Notes: generated by a model from the sequence alone, not told the origin. Numbered from the stretch's first letter, positions 1-11,055 are shown. The stretch: 64,000 nt of DNA from Candidatus Colwellia aromaticivorans (GCF_003333305.1 NZ_QOLD01000098.1:62001-126000); one strand, 5' to 3'. Program-made: numbers and translations.

Positions 1-1095
1 AATTTCAGCAATATTTTCTATATCTTGGTCTTTTAAATAAGCGTGCATTGGCAAACTCATCACTTGTTGTGCTAATAATTCAGCTACAGGGAATGCATTA
101 TTAATAACTACTTTATTATCAAATGCTTGCTGTTGATGCATGCAAGTTTGATAATAAATCATAGCGGGTATTCCGGCTAGATTGAGTTTTTTTATAAACT
201 TATCGCGTTGTGTTGTTTTTACCGTAAATTGTGCCCAGGCACTTTGATACCCTTTGGGAATATATGGGGTGACCATCGCGTCGCCAAATAATGTCGAATA
301 TTGATTGGCGATAGCTTCTTTTCGCGCTAATTCAGCAGGGAAAACTTTGAGTTTTTCGAGTAAAACAGCAGCCTGAATAGTATCTAACCGACTATTTAAT
401 CCGATGCGGATGTTGTCATATTTGTCCTGCCCTTTCCCGTGAACTCTCAGGGATTTGAGGATGTTTGCATAGTCTTCATTATTGGTAAATACGGCACCAC
501 CATCGCCATAACACCCCAAAGGTTTAGCGGGAAAAAAGCTAGTGGTTGCAATATCACCAAAACTACCGGCAAGTTGCCCGTCAATTTTACCACCAAATCC
601 TTGAGCAGAGTCTTCAATAATTTTTAAGTCGTACTGTTTAGCTATTTTTTTTAGTTTGGGATAGTCAGCAGGTAAGCCGAATAAATCGACAGAGATAATA
701 GCTTTTGGTTTCAATTTACTGCTAGTTAATACGTTAACGATAGATTTTTCTAACGCTTCTGGGCAAAGATTAAAGGTTTGAGAATCTACATCAACAAACA
801 CGGGCGTTGCCCCAACCAAGCTGATGACTTCAGCACTAGCGAAAAAAGTAAATGTTGGGCAAAAAACTATATCCCCTGGGCCTATATCCATAGTCATAAG
901 CGCTAATTGAAGTGCATCAGTACCATTAGCACAGGTTATGGTGTGTTCAACATTGACATACTGATTAAGTGCTTCTTCTAATTCTTGTACTTCTGGACCA
1001 AGAATATATTTACCATGGTTAAGAACGGTCTGAATTCTCCTGTCAATATTTGACTTTAATTCTTGGTACTGTGCTTGAAGATCAATAAATTGCAT
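1..1095 (-). CDS. wbpE: DegT/DnrJ/EryC1 sugar aminotransferase, WbpE/WlbC-like (3' end outside window)
   Basis: PLP-dependent aminotransferase predicted to transaminate the 3-keto group of UDP-GlcNAc-3-keto-uronic acid, giving a 3-amino sugar. The first 365 residues are present and the C-terminus lies beyond base 1. The start is ATG at 1093-1095 (MQFIDLQAQYQELK). Visible family signatures are NGTDALQLAL, the DSAQGFGG segment and SFFPAKPLGCYGDGGA, whose Lys should bind PLP. It begins 8 bp after the stop of the acetyltransferase gene and is the last visible member of an oxidase-acetyltransferase-aminotransferase operon. Family membership is secure. The exact substrate is inferred from the neighbours. 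Confidence 0.85.
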   Translation of the reverse strand, partial: MQFIDLQAQYQELKSNIDRRIQTVLNHGKYILGPEVQELEEALNQYVNVEHTITCANGTDALQLALMTMDIGPGDIVFCPTFTFFASAEVISLVGATPVFVDVDSQTFNLCPEALEKSIVNVLTSSKLKPKAIISVDLFGLPADYPKLKKIAKQYDLKIIEDSAQGFGGKIDGQLAGSFGDIATTSFFPAKPLGCYGDGGAVFTNNEDYANILKSLRVHGKGQDKYDNIRIGLNSRLDTIQAAVLLEKLKVFPAELARKEAIANQYSTLFGDAMVTPYIPKGYQSAWAQFTVKTTQRDKFIKKLNLAGIPAMIYYQTCMHQQQAFDNKVVINNAFPVAELLAQQVMSLPMHAYLKDQDIENIAEI

Positions 1096-1103
1096 TGAAT
1101 AAC

Positions 1104-2647
<1,544 letters not shown>

Positions 2648-2885
2648 TTATTCTTATTTAAACAAAAGTACTATCCATGTAACCTACATGGCTGAGGTGA
2701 CATTATGATTATGATTATGATATCTCTAGAATGTTAGCATTATATTACGTTGTGGTGCTAGTTAATAATTTCTTGTTTTCTCGTTGGGCATCTATTAATG
2801 TGATGCCATTCTTTTTGTTGTAATAACGCAAAATAAACAGAATACAGCTAGTGAATTGTTTTAAATTAGAGAGGTAAAGGCTTAC

Positions 2886-3794
2886 ATGGATATTTCGGTT
2901 TTAATTGCGTCGTATAATGGAGAAAAAACTCTTCCCATAACATTACAAAGTTTTGTCGATGCAGATACCAAAGGTTTAGACTGGGAGTTGCTGATTTGTT
3001 TAAACAACAGTACAGATAATTCAGAACAAGTAATTGATGAGTACGCTGATAAATTACCTATAAAAATCTTTCATGAAAAGCTACAGGGCACCTCGCCAAG
3101 CTTTAATCGTTTGATGGATAATTGTCAGGGCGATTTGATTGCATTTACTGCCGATGATGTCATTGTTTCACCTAACTGGTTAAAAAAAGGCATATCACTC
3201 ACTAAAGAGAAGCCTGAATACCAAGTGTTTGGTGGTCGAATTAAAGCTTACTATGGTGAGCATGAGCAACCATGGTTGAAAGATTTTGAATATGACCATG
3301 TTGCTTATGCTAATACGCCAGCAAAATTTACTTATGGTGAAGTGGGTCCGGGAACAATTTTTGGTGCATGTTTAATTGTACGAAGAGAAATAATAGATAC
3401 TGGTATTCGTTATGATGTAAATATTGGTCCAAATGGTAAAAACTATATTATGGGTAATGAAACTGACTACTTAACTCGAGTGGCTGCTCAAGGATATAAG
3501 TTTTGGTTCAACCAGGACTTTACGCTACAGCATATTATTGCGAAGTTTCAAATGGAATTTTCATGGTTGGAAAAAAGAGCCTTTCGGTATGGTTTAAGTA
3601 TGTACCCGAAAGATTTGGCTAAAAATTTCGAAGGTACAAAGGCAGTATGGGGGATACCACTTTGGCGTATTAACTTATTTTTTCAGTGCTGGCTTAAAGC
3701 ACGTTTGGGCTCAAAACAACATCCAGAATATGCCAACTATGCATGGGAAGTTGGCTACTTTAAAGGCTATATAAAGCGACGCATAGGCCTCTAA
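2886..3794 (+). CDS. GT2 family glycosyltransferase
   Basis: 302-residue inverting glycosyltransferase with a GT-A fold that adds one sugar to a lipid-linked repeat unit at the inner membrane. The start ISVLIASYNGEKTLPITLQS is the nucleotide-binding strand of GT2. NNSTDN and the metal-binding FTADDV (about residue 90) follow. Later segments carry GPGTIFGACLIVRREI and NETDYLTR, the acceptor-side region. An AGAGAGG ribosome site precedes the ATG. No transmembrane helix is obvious. It forms a pair with the GT2 gene 30 bp downstream. Donor and acceptor cannot be read from the sequence; the adjacent amino-uronic acid genes make that sugar one candidate. Confidence 0.85.
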   Translation: MDISVLIASYNGEKTLPITLQSFVDADTKGLDWELLICLNNSTDNSEQVIDEYADKLPIKIFHEKLQGTSPSFNRLMDNCQGDLIAFTADDVIVSPNWLKKGISLTKEKPEYQVFGGRIKAYYGEHEQPWLKDFEYDHVAYANTPAKFTYGEVGPGTIFGACLIVRREIIDTGIRYDVNIGPNGKNYIMGNETDYLTRVAAQGYKFWFNQDFTLQHIIAKFQMEFSWLEKRAFRYGLSMYPKDLAKNFEGTKAVWGIPLWRINLFFQCWLKARLGSKQHPEYANYAWEVGYFKGYIKRRIGL

Positions 3795-3824
3795 TAATTA
3801 TAAATTTAAGAAAAGGAGTTTTAA

Positions 3825-4799
3825 ATGAGTGCAAAAGTCAGTGTCATAATGCCAGTATACAATGCTGAAAAGTATATCGATGAAACAATTCAAAGTTTTT
3901 TAAATCAAACCTATCCAAATAAAGAGCTTATAATAGTTGATGATTGCTCCAGCGATAACTCCTATGAAATTGCTCTACAATACAGTAGTAAGCATCCTGA
4001 AATTAGGACGTCCAGATTAGCGCATAATTCAGGGGGACCTTCTATACCGAAAAATACGGGTATAAAAATGTCGTCAGGACAATTTATCTGCTTTTTAGAT
4101 CATGATGACTATGATGCTTCCGAAAAAATTAGTGAGTTAGTTCGAGTCTTTGATAGCTATCAAGAGACACAGGTAGTTTTTTGTGATGTCTATGGTATGG
4201 ATGAAAGTGGAAAAAAGGAACAAGTAGGTACTTTGGCGAGGTCGAACTACGTCGAGAGAGCCGCTAATTATTTAACCCAATGCGAACAAAATATTTATCA
4301 ATGTAATGCTAATTATTTAGGTGCAATTGCTACTAAAAAGGTAGGTATTTCAACCCAAGGGGTTATGATCAAAAAAGATGCCCTTTCGGTACTTGAGTAT
4401 CACTTCAACCCAGAATATGGCTCATGTGATGATATTGACCTTTGGGTGAGGCTTATTATAAATTTTAACGTTAAATTTTATAATAAGCCTTTAGCTTATT
4501 TTAGAAAAGTTGGTCAATCACTCTCTTCACAAAAAGAGCGGTTGTTAAGTGATGCAGCTAAATACCACCAAGAGCATTTACATATATTTAAAGATAATCT
4601 TGAAAAAGAAGAGTTTATTGTATATCAAAAGCATCTTTCGAGTATTTTCTTTCGACTTGGCTACGTGTTAAGTCGCAAGTCACCAACGTTAAGCCGCCAG
4701 AATTATATCCAATCAATCAGGTATCAATTCAGATTACAGACTATAGTCGCTTTTCTTAAAACATACATATTTCAGGCTCTTGACATCAAAAATCAGTAG
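3825..4799 (+). CDS. GT2 family glycosyltransferase
   Basis: 324-residue GT2 enzyme. The N-terminus VSVIMPVYNAEKYIDETIQS and the LIIVDDCSSDNS segment define the GT-A nucleotide-sugar fold, and FLDHDDYD (about residue 90) is the DxD-type metal site. The C-terminal third is basic and probably associates with the membrane. The gene follows another GT2 gene by 30 bp with an AAGGAG ribosome site, so the two are co-transcribed. It ends convergent to rmlD, with about 157 bp between them containing no convincing terminator. Its specific linkage is unknown. Confidence 0.85.
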   Translation: MSAKVSVIMPVYNAEKYIDETIQSFLNQTYPNKELIIVDDCSSDNSYEIALQYSSKHPEIRTSRLAHNSGGPSIPKNTGIKMSSGQFICFLDHDDYDASEKISELVRVFDSYQETQVVFCDVYGMDESGKKEQVGTLARSNYVERAANYLTQCEQNIYQCNANYLGAIATKKVGISTQGVMIKKDALSVLEYHFNPEYGSCDDIDLWVRLIINFNVKFYNKPLAYFRKVGQSLSSQKERLLSDAAKYHQEHLHIFKDNLEKEEFIVYQKHLSSIFFRLGYVLSRKSPTLSRQNYIQSIRYQFRLQTIVAFLKTYIFQALDIKNQ

Positions 4800-4956
4800 A
4801 TAAAAATTATCTTATAAAATAACTTTAACCTTTGTAAATCGATTTATTACATCATCAGAAGGTATTTATCCTTTTGGGGTTACCTATATAATAGCCCCAC
4901 AAACATGCATTTAAAGTCGTACTTTTATGCTCAGCATTAGATGTTGTATTTTTATT

Positions 4957-5859
4957 TTAACTATCGTTAGATACTGATATGTTGAAAATAACTTTAGATA
5001 AAGATTTATCCCAGCCACACTCTGCCACACCCCAATCAACAATAATTTTAGAATTATCCATTACTGAATATTTAGGCCTAACTGCTGGTGTAGGAAAGGC
5101 TTTGGTGGTAATAGCATTTACTACAGGTTGTTTTAATAAACTTTTTTGCGCTAATCCTATTTTAAATATTTGATTAGCAAATTCATACCATGTTGTTTCT
5201 TTATCACCACAGTAATGATAAATACCCCAATTCGATTTACCTTTTTGAACTTCTACAACAATATCAAGAATTGCAACAGCAAGGTCTCCAGCATAAGTAG
5301 GACAACCCTTTTGATCTGCGACAATACCTAGTTCATTTCTCTCATTTGCAAGTCGAAGCATAGTCTTAACAAAGTTATTGCCATATTCGCTAAATACCCA
5401 GGCAGTTCGAATAATAACAAACTTATTCATCAACGTTTGAATAGCTTGTTCTCCAGCTAACTTACTCGCCCCATAAACACTTTGAGGATTTGTAACAGCA
5501 TTAGGTTGATAAGGTTGAGTTGAATTCCCATCAAATACATAGTCTGTTGATACATGAATAAACACAATATCTGAATCTGAACAGATCTGAGCTATGTTTT
5601 TAGGCCCTTCAGCATTAACAGCATAAGCCACTTTCGCAACTGACTCCGCTTTATCAACAGCCGTATAAGCACTTGCATTAATCACTACATCAGCTGAAAA
5701 ATCAGCAAATAATTGAGCTAATTTTTTTGAATCTGTAATGTCACCGTTTTTACTATTTAAAAACTTAAACGTAAAACCATATACTTGTCCAAATTTTTTA
5801 GATATATCTTGTATGCAACGACCTAACTGCCCATTACAACCTAACACAATTATATTCAT
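4957..5859 (-). CDS. rmlD: dTDP-4-dehydrorhamnose reductase RmlD
   Basis: 300-residue short-chain reductase catalysing the last step of dTDP-L-rhamnose synthesis with NAD(P)H. The Rossmann motif is VLGCNGQLGR. The catalytic Tyr-Lys pair lies in SVYGASKLAGEQA, and VSTDYVFDG and RTAWVFSEYG are RmlD signatures. The start ATG at 5859 follows a GAGTATGGA region. It lies 14 bp after rmlC in the same operon. The matching rmlB and an intact rmlA are about 17 kb away on the other strand, while the rmlA once adjacent to rmlC is decayed. Confidence 0.93.
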   Translation of the reverse strand: MNIIVLGCNGQLGRCIQDISKKFGQVYGFTFKFLNSKNGDITDSKKLAQLFADFSADVVINASAYTAVDKAESVAKVAYAVNAEGPKNIAQICSDSDIVFIHVSTDYVFDGNSTQPYQPNAVTNPQSVYGASKLAGEQAIQTLMNKFVIIRTAWVFSEYGNNFVKTMLRLANERNELGIVADQKGCPTYAGDLAVAILDIVVEVQKGKSNWGIYHYCGDKETTWYEFANQIFKIGLAQKSLLKQPVVNAITTKAFPTPAVRPKYSVMDNSKIIVDWGVAECGWDKSLSKVIFNISVSNDS

Positions 5860-5873
5860 TCCATACTCTTAAA

Positions 5874-6404
5874 TTATAAATTTTTAAACAAGGTCGCAAC
5901 TTTATCTTTATCTGATAATAGCACGTCTGTTAATGGCCATTTAATTCCAATATCTTGATCATTCCACATCAAGCTACCTTCATCTGAAGGGTCGTAAAAG
6001 TCTGTACATTTATATTCAAAATCAGCAATATCAGACAAAGCAACAAAGCCATGAGCAAAGCCTGGTGGTATCCAAAATTGGCGCTTATTAACTTCGGTTA
6101 ATATTACACCTTCCCATTGACCATATGTTGGCGAATCTTTTCGTATATCTACCGCAACATCAAATACTTCACCTCGTACAACTCGAATGAGTTTTCCTTG
6201 TGGTTTCGTTTTTTGAAAGTGCAAACCTCTTAACACACCTTTACTTGAACGAGAATAATTGTCTTGTACAAAGGGTAAGTCAATACCAACAAGCTCTTGA
6301 TAGCGGGTACTATGAAAAGTTTCTAAGAAAAAACCACGTTCATCACCAAATACTTTAGGTTCAATAATTTTAACTTCAGCAATTTTTGTGTCTATTATAT
6401 TCAC
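5874..6404 (-). CDS. rmlC: dTDP-4-dehydrorhamnose 3,5-epimerase RmlC
   Basis: Cupin epimerase acting on dTDP-4-keto-6-deoxyglucose before RmlD. I prefer the GTG start at 6404 (176 residues, MNIIDTKIAEVK), because GAAGAG lies 7 bases upstream and the N-terminus then matches the family; a TTG at 6419 would add five residues. Signatures are FGDERGFFLETFH, RGLHFQ with the catalytic His, GKLIRVVRGEVFDVAVD, and WIPPGFAHGF. The start region lies only a few bases from the TAG of the degenerate rmlA copy, recording an ancestral rmlA-rmlC-rmlD order. Confidence 0.93.
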   Translation of the reverse strand: MNIIDTKIAEVKIIEPKVFGDERGFFLETFHSTRYQELVGIDLPFVQDNYSRSSKGVLRGLHFQKTKPQGKLIRVVRGEVFDVAVDIRKDSPTYGQWEGVILTEVNKRQFWIPPGFAHGFVALSDIADFEYKCTDFYDPSDEGSLMWNDQDIGIKWPLTDVLLSDKDKVATLFKNL

Positions 6405-6408
6405 AGGG

Positions 6409-6996
6409 CTACTCTTCAATTAATGAGGCTAGATACTGGCCATAACCAGTTTTATGTAGGGTATTTTCTACGGTATTAATTTCTTCTTTAGTCAATCAAC
6501 CTTGGTTGAAGCCAATTTATTCTAAACAAGCGACTTTCCACCCTTGGCGATTTTCAATGGTCTGAACAAAATGACCCGCTTCCATTAATGTATCATGCGT
6601 TCCTGTATCTAACCAAGCAAAACTACGACCAAGTAGTTTACATGCAAATCACCACGTTTTAAAAATGCATTATTTACCTCTGTAATTTCTAATTCACCAC
6701 GAGAAGATGGTTCTATATTTTTTGCTATTTCGATAACATCGTTATCATAAAAATACATGCCTATGTAGATCAATCAGGAGCAATTCAAAATTGCTCGAAA
6801 ACGTCATTCCAGTGGTGTTCTAGGCTGACGTCACATGGATGTGACTTATTCGAGAATGCAGGATGCACATTCTCCTGAATCTAAACTAAAAGACAATGGA
6901 TCTTCGATAAAAGACTTCGAAGATGACGTTATCAATGAGCTCCTGAGTAAAGTGCATAGGCACGTAAAAATATAAACCTGTTACCGCATAATTTGA
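6409..6996 (-). pseudogene. rmlA: rmlA remnant (C-terminal part) split by MITE-1
   Basis: Reading the minus strand from 6996 gives [11 protein letters not shown], then the inserted element (6756-6964), then [19 protein letters not shown] and on to the RmlA C-terminus (TGYGQYLASLIEE, stop 6409-6411). Removing the insert plus one copy of TAAAAATA restores the RmlA frame exactly. Other lesions are a missing A in the LHVKLLGRSF codons (about 6633-6644), TAA at 6517-6519 where Glu is expected, and TGA at 6496-6498 where Trp is expected. About 115 codons remain. Everything upstream of the SNYAVTG segment is lost. An intact rmlA at 24122 supplies the activity. Confidence 0.9.
6756..6964. mobile_element. 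MITE-1, 209 bp, inserted in rmlA remnant
   Basis: Non-coding element with terminal inverted repeats: the left end begins CATGCCTATGTAGATCAA and the right end, read inward, begins CGTGCCTATGCACTTTAC. Both continue into a TCAGGAG block. It is flanked by a perfect 8-bp direct repeat TAAAAATA (6748-6755 and 6965-6972), the target duplication. The interior holds the palindromic module that is also seen at 15.7, 29.9, 32.9 and 45.5 kb (TGACGTCA, GCAGGA...TCCTGAATC). It has no open frame for a transposase, so it must be mobilised in trans. Confidence 0.88.
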
Positions 6997-7143
6997 TTAC
7001 AGTTGATTTAGTGCTTGTAACAATAACTCTGCTTGATGATAGATCAACGACAATACTGGTTTTGTACCTGAATATACTCATCCCCCTTTGCTTCAGTAAA
7101 CAAATCTTTGACATCTCGTTTCCATGGATAAATCACGATCAAA
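6997..7143 (-). pseudogene. Unidentified decayed coding fragment
   Basis: Between the wzx stop and the rmlA remnant, two minus-strand frames join into one protein-like segment: KRDVKDLFTEAKGDEY in one frame, then SGTKPVLSLIYHQAELLLQ in the next after an apparent 2-base TA gain near 7072, ending LNQL and a stop at about 6997. The stop abuts the first rmlA codon retained, so this is a recombination junction. I do not recognise the protein. The segment may be chance coding. Confidence 0.3.
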
Positions 7144-8634
7144 TTATCCTTTACGCAATTTTCTCGCTATAAACATAAAAACTTTACCTTCAGTTGATGT
7201 TGATGGCTTTTCTCTTATTATCCAAAGTAAATATAAAGATGCTGTAAAGCTTATAGCGCCTGAAAATATTTTTATAAACATTAGTAATACGATATTATTG
7301 AATTCAAAAGTCGTGTATACCTCAGATATAGCAAAGATAGTAAGGACCATAACAACAACAGATACGGCAACATACATTATGTTGCTGATATAGCTTCTGA
7401 TATCTAGGGTAAGAGTACGCATAGTTATTAGTAAAGGAATTGGATAATAAATAATGCTTGTATATAAAACTGCTTTTGCAGCGCCATTAATACCTTGTGA
7501 TTGACTAAGAGGGATCAAAAAAGCAAAGAAAATAATCGCACGAATGGCACTTAGCATCGTTGTTAATCTTGGTTTCCCCAATGCCATGTATATGTACATA
7601 TGATTAGTTGTTAAGGCGCTAAATATGCTTGCTAAAGCGATATACTCTATAATAGTTTGAGTCGACTCCCAGCCTTTTCCTAAAATGACGTGCGAAATTT
7701 CATAAGACAGCATGTATATTCCGATGCAGGCCGGTATTGTAATAAGTGCCGTTTGCCCTAAAACATCAGTAAATAATGTGCGTAATTTTATTAAATCTTG
7801 TTTCACCATCGAGTACCCAGAATACGATGACTTGTTTATTGCAGCACCGAATTCTGTGGAAGGCATTGCCGCTATTTCATTAGACACATTAAATAGACCA
7901 ACATCACGCGACGCTCCCATATAACCCAGTACTATTTCGGTAGTGCGGGTGTTTAAATAATTTAGCCAAGCATTGACTATCATCCATTTTGAAAACTTGA
8001 AAATTTCGCCGATGTGCTTGAGGCATATAGTAGGTCTGAATGATGAGATATAATAGCTCATAACGACTGAAGTTAAAGCAGACACATATAAGCCAATAAT
8101 TAATGCAAAGTAGTTTTGTAAATAAAAAGCGAATGAAATAGTAAATATAAAGGAAGTTACTTTTACGGTAGATTGTAACTGGAATAGTTTTTTAAATTGC
8201 ATTTCCTTGTTAATTTTCATCATGCCTGGATTATTTAAAGCTTTGATGATAAATAATACGGAAAGTATCTTAGTTAACAATATCAATTTGGGTTCTTGGT
8301 AGAAATTTGCAATTGCTTCACTGCTAAAGAAAGTTATACCACACATTAAGCAGCTTACAATCATCCTAAAGGTCCATACTGTAGAATAATGTTGTTTAGT
8401 TGCATCTTTTGTTTGAATAATTGCAGCTTCAAATCCAAAAGCTGTCATTAGTTCTACTAACGCATAGAATGAGGTTGCTAGAGCAACTAACCCAAAATCT
8501 TCAGGGGCAAGTATACGGACTAAAATCAGGGTACTAACGAAAGCGATAGACTTAAGTACTAGTCTTAAATTAAGTAGCCAAAACATTCCTAAATTGACTT
8601 TTTTTGACACACTTTTTGAGCTAATATCGTTCAA
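7144..8634 (-). CDS. Wzx-type polysaccharide flippase (MOP superfamily)
   Basis: 496-residue polytopic membrane protein with about 12-14 hydrophobic helices along its whole length, related to RfbX/Wzx/TuaB lipopolysaccharide exporters. It should flip undecaprenyl-pyrophosphate-linked repeat units to the periplasm. The opening KVNLGMFWLLNLRLVLKSI followed by RILAPEDFGLVALATSFYAL is the conserved first two helices. The likely start is TTG at 8634, with AGGA about 7 bases upstream. It is divergent from the GT4 gene at 8808 across 173 bp. It is the only flippase visible; no Wzy polymerase was recognised. Confidence 0.85.
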   Translation of the reverse strand: MNDISSKSVSKKVNLGMFWLLNLRLVLKSIAFVSTLILVRILAPEDFGLVALATSFYALVELMTAFGFEAAIIQTKDATKQHYSTVWTFRMIVSCLMCGITFFSSEAIANFYQEPKLILLTKILSVLFIIKALNNPGMMKINKEMQFKKLFQLQSTVKVTSFIFTISFAFYLQNYFALIIGLYVSALTSVVMSYYISSFRPTICLKHIGEIFKFSKWMIVNAWLNYLNTRTTEIVLGYMGASRDVGLFNVSNEIAAMPSTEFGAAINKSSYSGYSMVKQDLIKLRTLFTDVLGQTALITIPACIGIYMLSYEISHVILGKGWESTQTIIEYIALASIFSALTTNHMYIYMALGKPRLTTMLSAIRAIIFFAFLIPLSQSQGINGAAKAVLYTSIIYYPIPLLITMRTLTLDIRSYISNIMYVAVSVVVMVLTIFAISEVYTTFEFNNIVLLMFIKIFSGAISFTASLYLLWIIREKPSTSTEGKVFMFIARKLRKG

Positions 8635-8807
8635 TCGTGATCCTAATTATATTTTCTATTACTTTAATTCTGGAAAAAAAGTATATGAAAGGTCTAGCCC
8701 ATATATATATTTGAATTGAATATGTCTCTGATTATTCTTGGACAAAACAGGTGTTTAGCGTCATTATATGGCAAAATAAAGTTAGTTACAATTTTTGATA
8801 TTGGTTT

Positions 8808-9968
8808 ATGAAACACATTTTATTGACAAGTTATTCTGGTGCCCTTGGGGGCATGGAAATGAAAATGGCCGATGAAGCCAAATTGCTTATAGTTAATGGC
8901 TATAGGGTTTCTATTGTAATAAGTCAATTTTCAGGAGTAGAAAGCTGGGCTCATGCCTTGACTGAAAATGGCATTAATGTACATATTAGAGATATCCCCC
9001 CTTTTATTGAAAACTGGTCTTTTAGGCATGTTAATAAGCTAAAGGCTTTATTTTTTCATTATCGTTTTCTGAAGAAACTTAATGTTGATTTAGTTCATAT
9101 TTATTATTGTTGGACTAGCTACGGTGGTTCAATACATTGGTTAGTTAGCCTACTTAATAAACCAATGGTAGTTAGTGTTCATAATACCTTTAATCAAACA
9201 GAGTTTACTCCTTGGCATATTCACCATTTTAAGGCATCTTTTGCGGGTGTTAAAGCTATTTATGCCGTAAGTAAATCTGCAAAAAATAATTATGATGAGT
9301 TAATGGGGGAATTGTTGACTTGTCCCGTACAAGTTATTGCTAATTGGGTTGATTTAACTCAGTTTAATACGATTTCTGATGTTAACGTGAATGTCAAATC
9401 ACGTGAAGAATTGAGTATTTCTGAGCAAGATACGGTCATTGCTAGTGTTGCTCGGCTTGGAGAGCAGAAACGACCGTTGTACCTGCTCGATGTATTCAAT
9501 GCGGTTCAAAAAAAATGTAGTAACGTTACACTGGTAATGATTGGTCAAGGTCCTTTAGAAAAAGAAGTAAAAAATAAAATTTCAAAATATCAATTAGAAA
9601 AAAAAGTTAAACTTATAGGCTTTACAGATAGAGTCGATAAGTACCTTAAAATGGCCGATATGCATTTGTTACTTAGTTTAAGGGAAGGATTTGGAATTGT
9701 TACCGCCGAAGCGATGGCTTGCGGTTGTGTACCTATTGTTACCGATATTCCTGGGTCAAGAGATGTTGTCATAAATTCAGACGTTGGTATTAAAGTACCT
9801 GTAGACGATTTAGAAAGCACAGCGACAACTATTTGTCAGTTAATAAATGATAGTGATAAGTTACAAGTTATGTCTAAAAATTCAAGTGTCTATGCTCAAG
9901 AGGCTTTTGATAAAGTAAAGTTATCTCAACAATTATTGTCATTTTATCAACGTGCTTTGATTGAATAA
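8808..9968 (+). CDS. GT4 family glycosyltransferase
   Basis: 386-residue retaining glycosyltransferase with the GT-B fold. The N-terminal acceptor domain has the glycine-rich YSGALGGMEMKMADE. The C-terminal donor domain (from about residue 205) carries VARLGEQKRP, the IGQGPLEKE segment and the E-x7-E-type donor site in GFGIVTAEAMACGCVPIV. It begins an operon of five genes (two GT4, ACP, two hydrolase-like) running to 13023. It is probably peripheral at the inner membrane and adds a sugar to the repeat unit. Specificity is unknown. Confidence 0.87.
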   Translation: MKHILLTSYSGALGGMEMKMADEAKLLIVNGYRVSIVISQFSGVESWAHALTENGINVHIRDIPPFIENWSFRHVNKLKALFFHYRFLKKLNVDLVHIYYCWTSYGGSIHWLVSLLNKPMVVSVHNTFNQTEFTPWHIHHFKASFAGVKAIYAVSKSAKNNYDELMGELLTCPVQVIANWVDLTQFNTISDVNVNVKSREELSISEQDTVIASVARLGEQKRPLYLLDVFNAVQKKCSNVTLVMIGQGPLEKEVKNKISKYQLEKKVKLIGFTDRVDKYLKMADMHLLLSLREGFGIVTAEAMACGCVPIVTDIPGSRDVVINSDVGIKVPVDDLESTATTICQLINDSDKLQVMSKNSSVYAQEAFDKVKLSQQLLSFYQRALIE

Positions 9969-9982
9969 ACGAAGGAGTTTGT

Positions 9983-11032
9983 ATGAGAATCGCGTTAATT
10001 TCCTACCCTATGTTGTTTCAGAAAAAAGGGGGGTTGCAAATCCAAGTGCAAGAGACCTTAACGGCTTTGTGTGCTCTTGGAGTTGACGCTAAGATCTTTG
10101 ATACACTTAACGATAAACTTGAAGATTTTGATATACTTCATGTTTTCGGTCTCGCAAATGGCAATGAAAGCATTATAAAGGTTGCTAAAGAATTAGGGCT
10201 AAAGGTTGTGTTATCACCTTTAGCCCGCTGTAGTTGGACCAAGGCACGAGCCCAAATTGCAAAAATCTCAGACAGAATAGTGGGTAAGTTGACTCATTGG
10301 CATGTAAAATCTGATTATGCGATGTGTAATGACGCTTATACACTAAGCGACTATGTTATTTTTCTCGGTGAACAAGAATATTTGTCAGCGACTTCTGCAT
10401 TTAATGTAGATCAGACTGCATTTACCATCGTGGCTAATGGTATAAATCAGCGTTACTTTCAAACAAATGGTGATGCCTACAGAGAGAAGTATGCATCTAA
10501 CTTATCGGTACCATTGATTCTTGTTGTTGGTTCAATTAACCAAAATAAAAATCAACTCGCTTTAGTTGAGGCGATGAAAGACTTTCCATGCCAAATACAT
10601 ATTATCGGACCATGCGTTAGTTCTGAGCAGAAAAACTTAGATCATATGGTAAGTTACCAACATGTGAAATACATAGGGTATTTAGATAATAACGACCCTA
10701 TGTTGGCAAGCGCTTATGCAGCGGCAGATTTGTTTTGTTTACCAAGTTATCAAGAAGTACTACCGTTAACGGTATTTGAAGCGTTGGCCGCTGGAACGCC
10801 CGTAGCAGCGACGAATAATAGTGCTATTGAGTTTGCAGAAGATGCAAGGGCTTATGCCGAGTTTTCTCCTCAATCCCAACAGGATATTCGCTCAGTAGTA
10901 ATAAATAGCTTACAGCAAAGTATGAGTAAAGAAGCATGCAAAATGTTAGTTGCAGATAAGAGCTGGCAAGCAGTGGCAGAGCAGCTTATGGCAGTTTACA
11001 ATACTGTAAATAACGACAATTCAACAGAATAA
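9983..11032 (+). CDS. GT4 family glycosyltransferase
   Basis: 349-residue GT-B glycosyltransferase. MRIALISYPMLFQKKGGLQ with its Gly-Gly loop opens the acceptor domain. LILVVGSINQNKNQ begins the donor domain, and LPLTVFEALAAGTPVAAT supplies the conserved E-x7-E-like donor contacts. It starts 14 bp after the preceding GT4 gene with an AAGGAG site and is followed by the ACP gene after 23 bp, so sugar transfer and the exosortase-associated acyl genes share a transcript. Donor and acceptor are not predictable. Confidence 0.86.
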   Translation: MRIALISYPMLFQKKGGLQIQVQETLTALCALGVDAKIFDTLNDKLEDFDILHVFGLANGNESIIKVAKELGLKVVLSPLARCSWTKARAQIAKISDRIVGKLTHWHVKSDYAMCNDAYTLSDYVIFLGEQEYLSATSAFNVDQTAFTIVANGINQRYFQTNGDAYREKYASNLSVPLILVVGSINQNKNQLALVEAMKDFPCQIHIIGPCVSSEQKNLDHMVSYQHVKYIGYLDNNDPMLASAYAAADLFCLPSYQEVLPLTVFEALAAGTPVAATNNSAIEFAEDARAYAEFSPQSQQDIRSVVINSLQQSMSKEACKMLVADKSWQAVAEQLMAVYNTVNNDNSTE

Positions 11033-11055
11033 ATTATTAACAAAAGAGAAGAAGT

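Noticed and set aside
439-627. 62-codon plus-strand frame
   Set aside because: Antisense to the well-supported WbpE-like aminotransferase.
6932-7114. 60-codon minus-strand open frame
   Set aside because: It crosses the MITE-1 end and the rmlA remnant in the wrong frame; the RmlA frame explains the conserved part.
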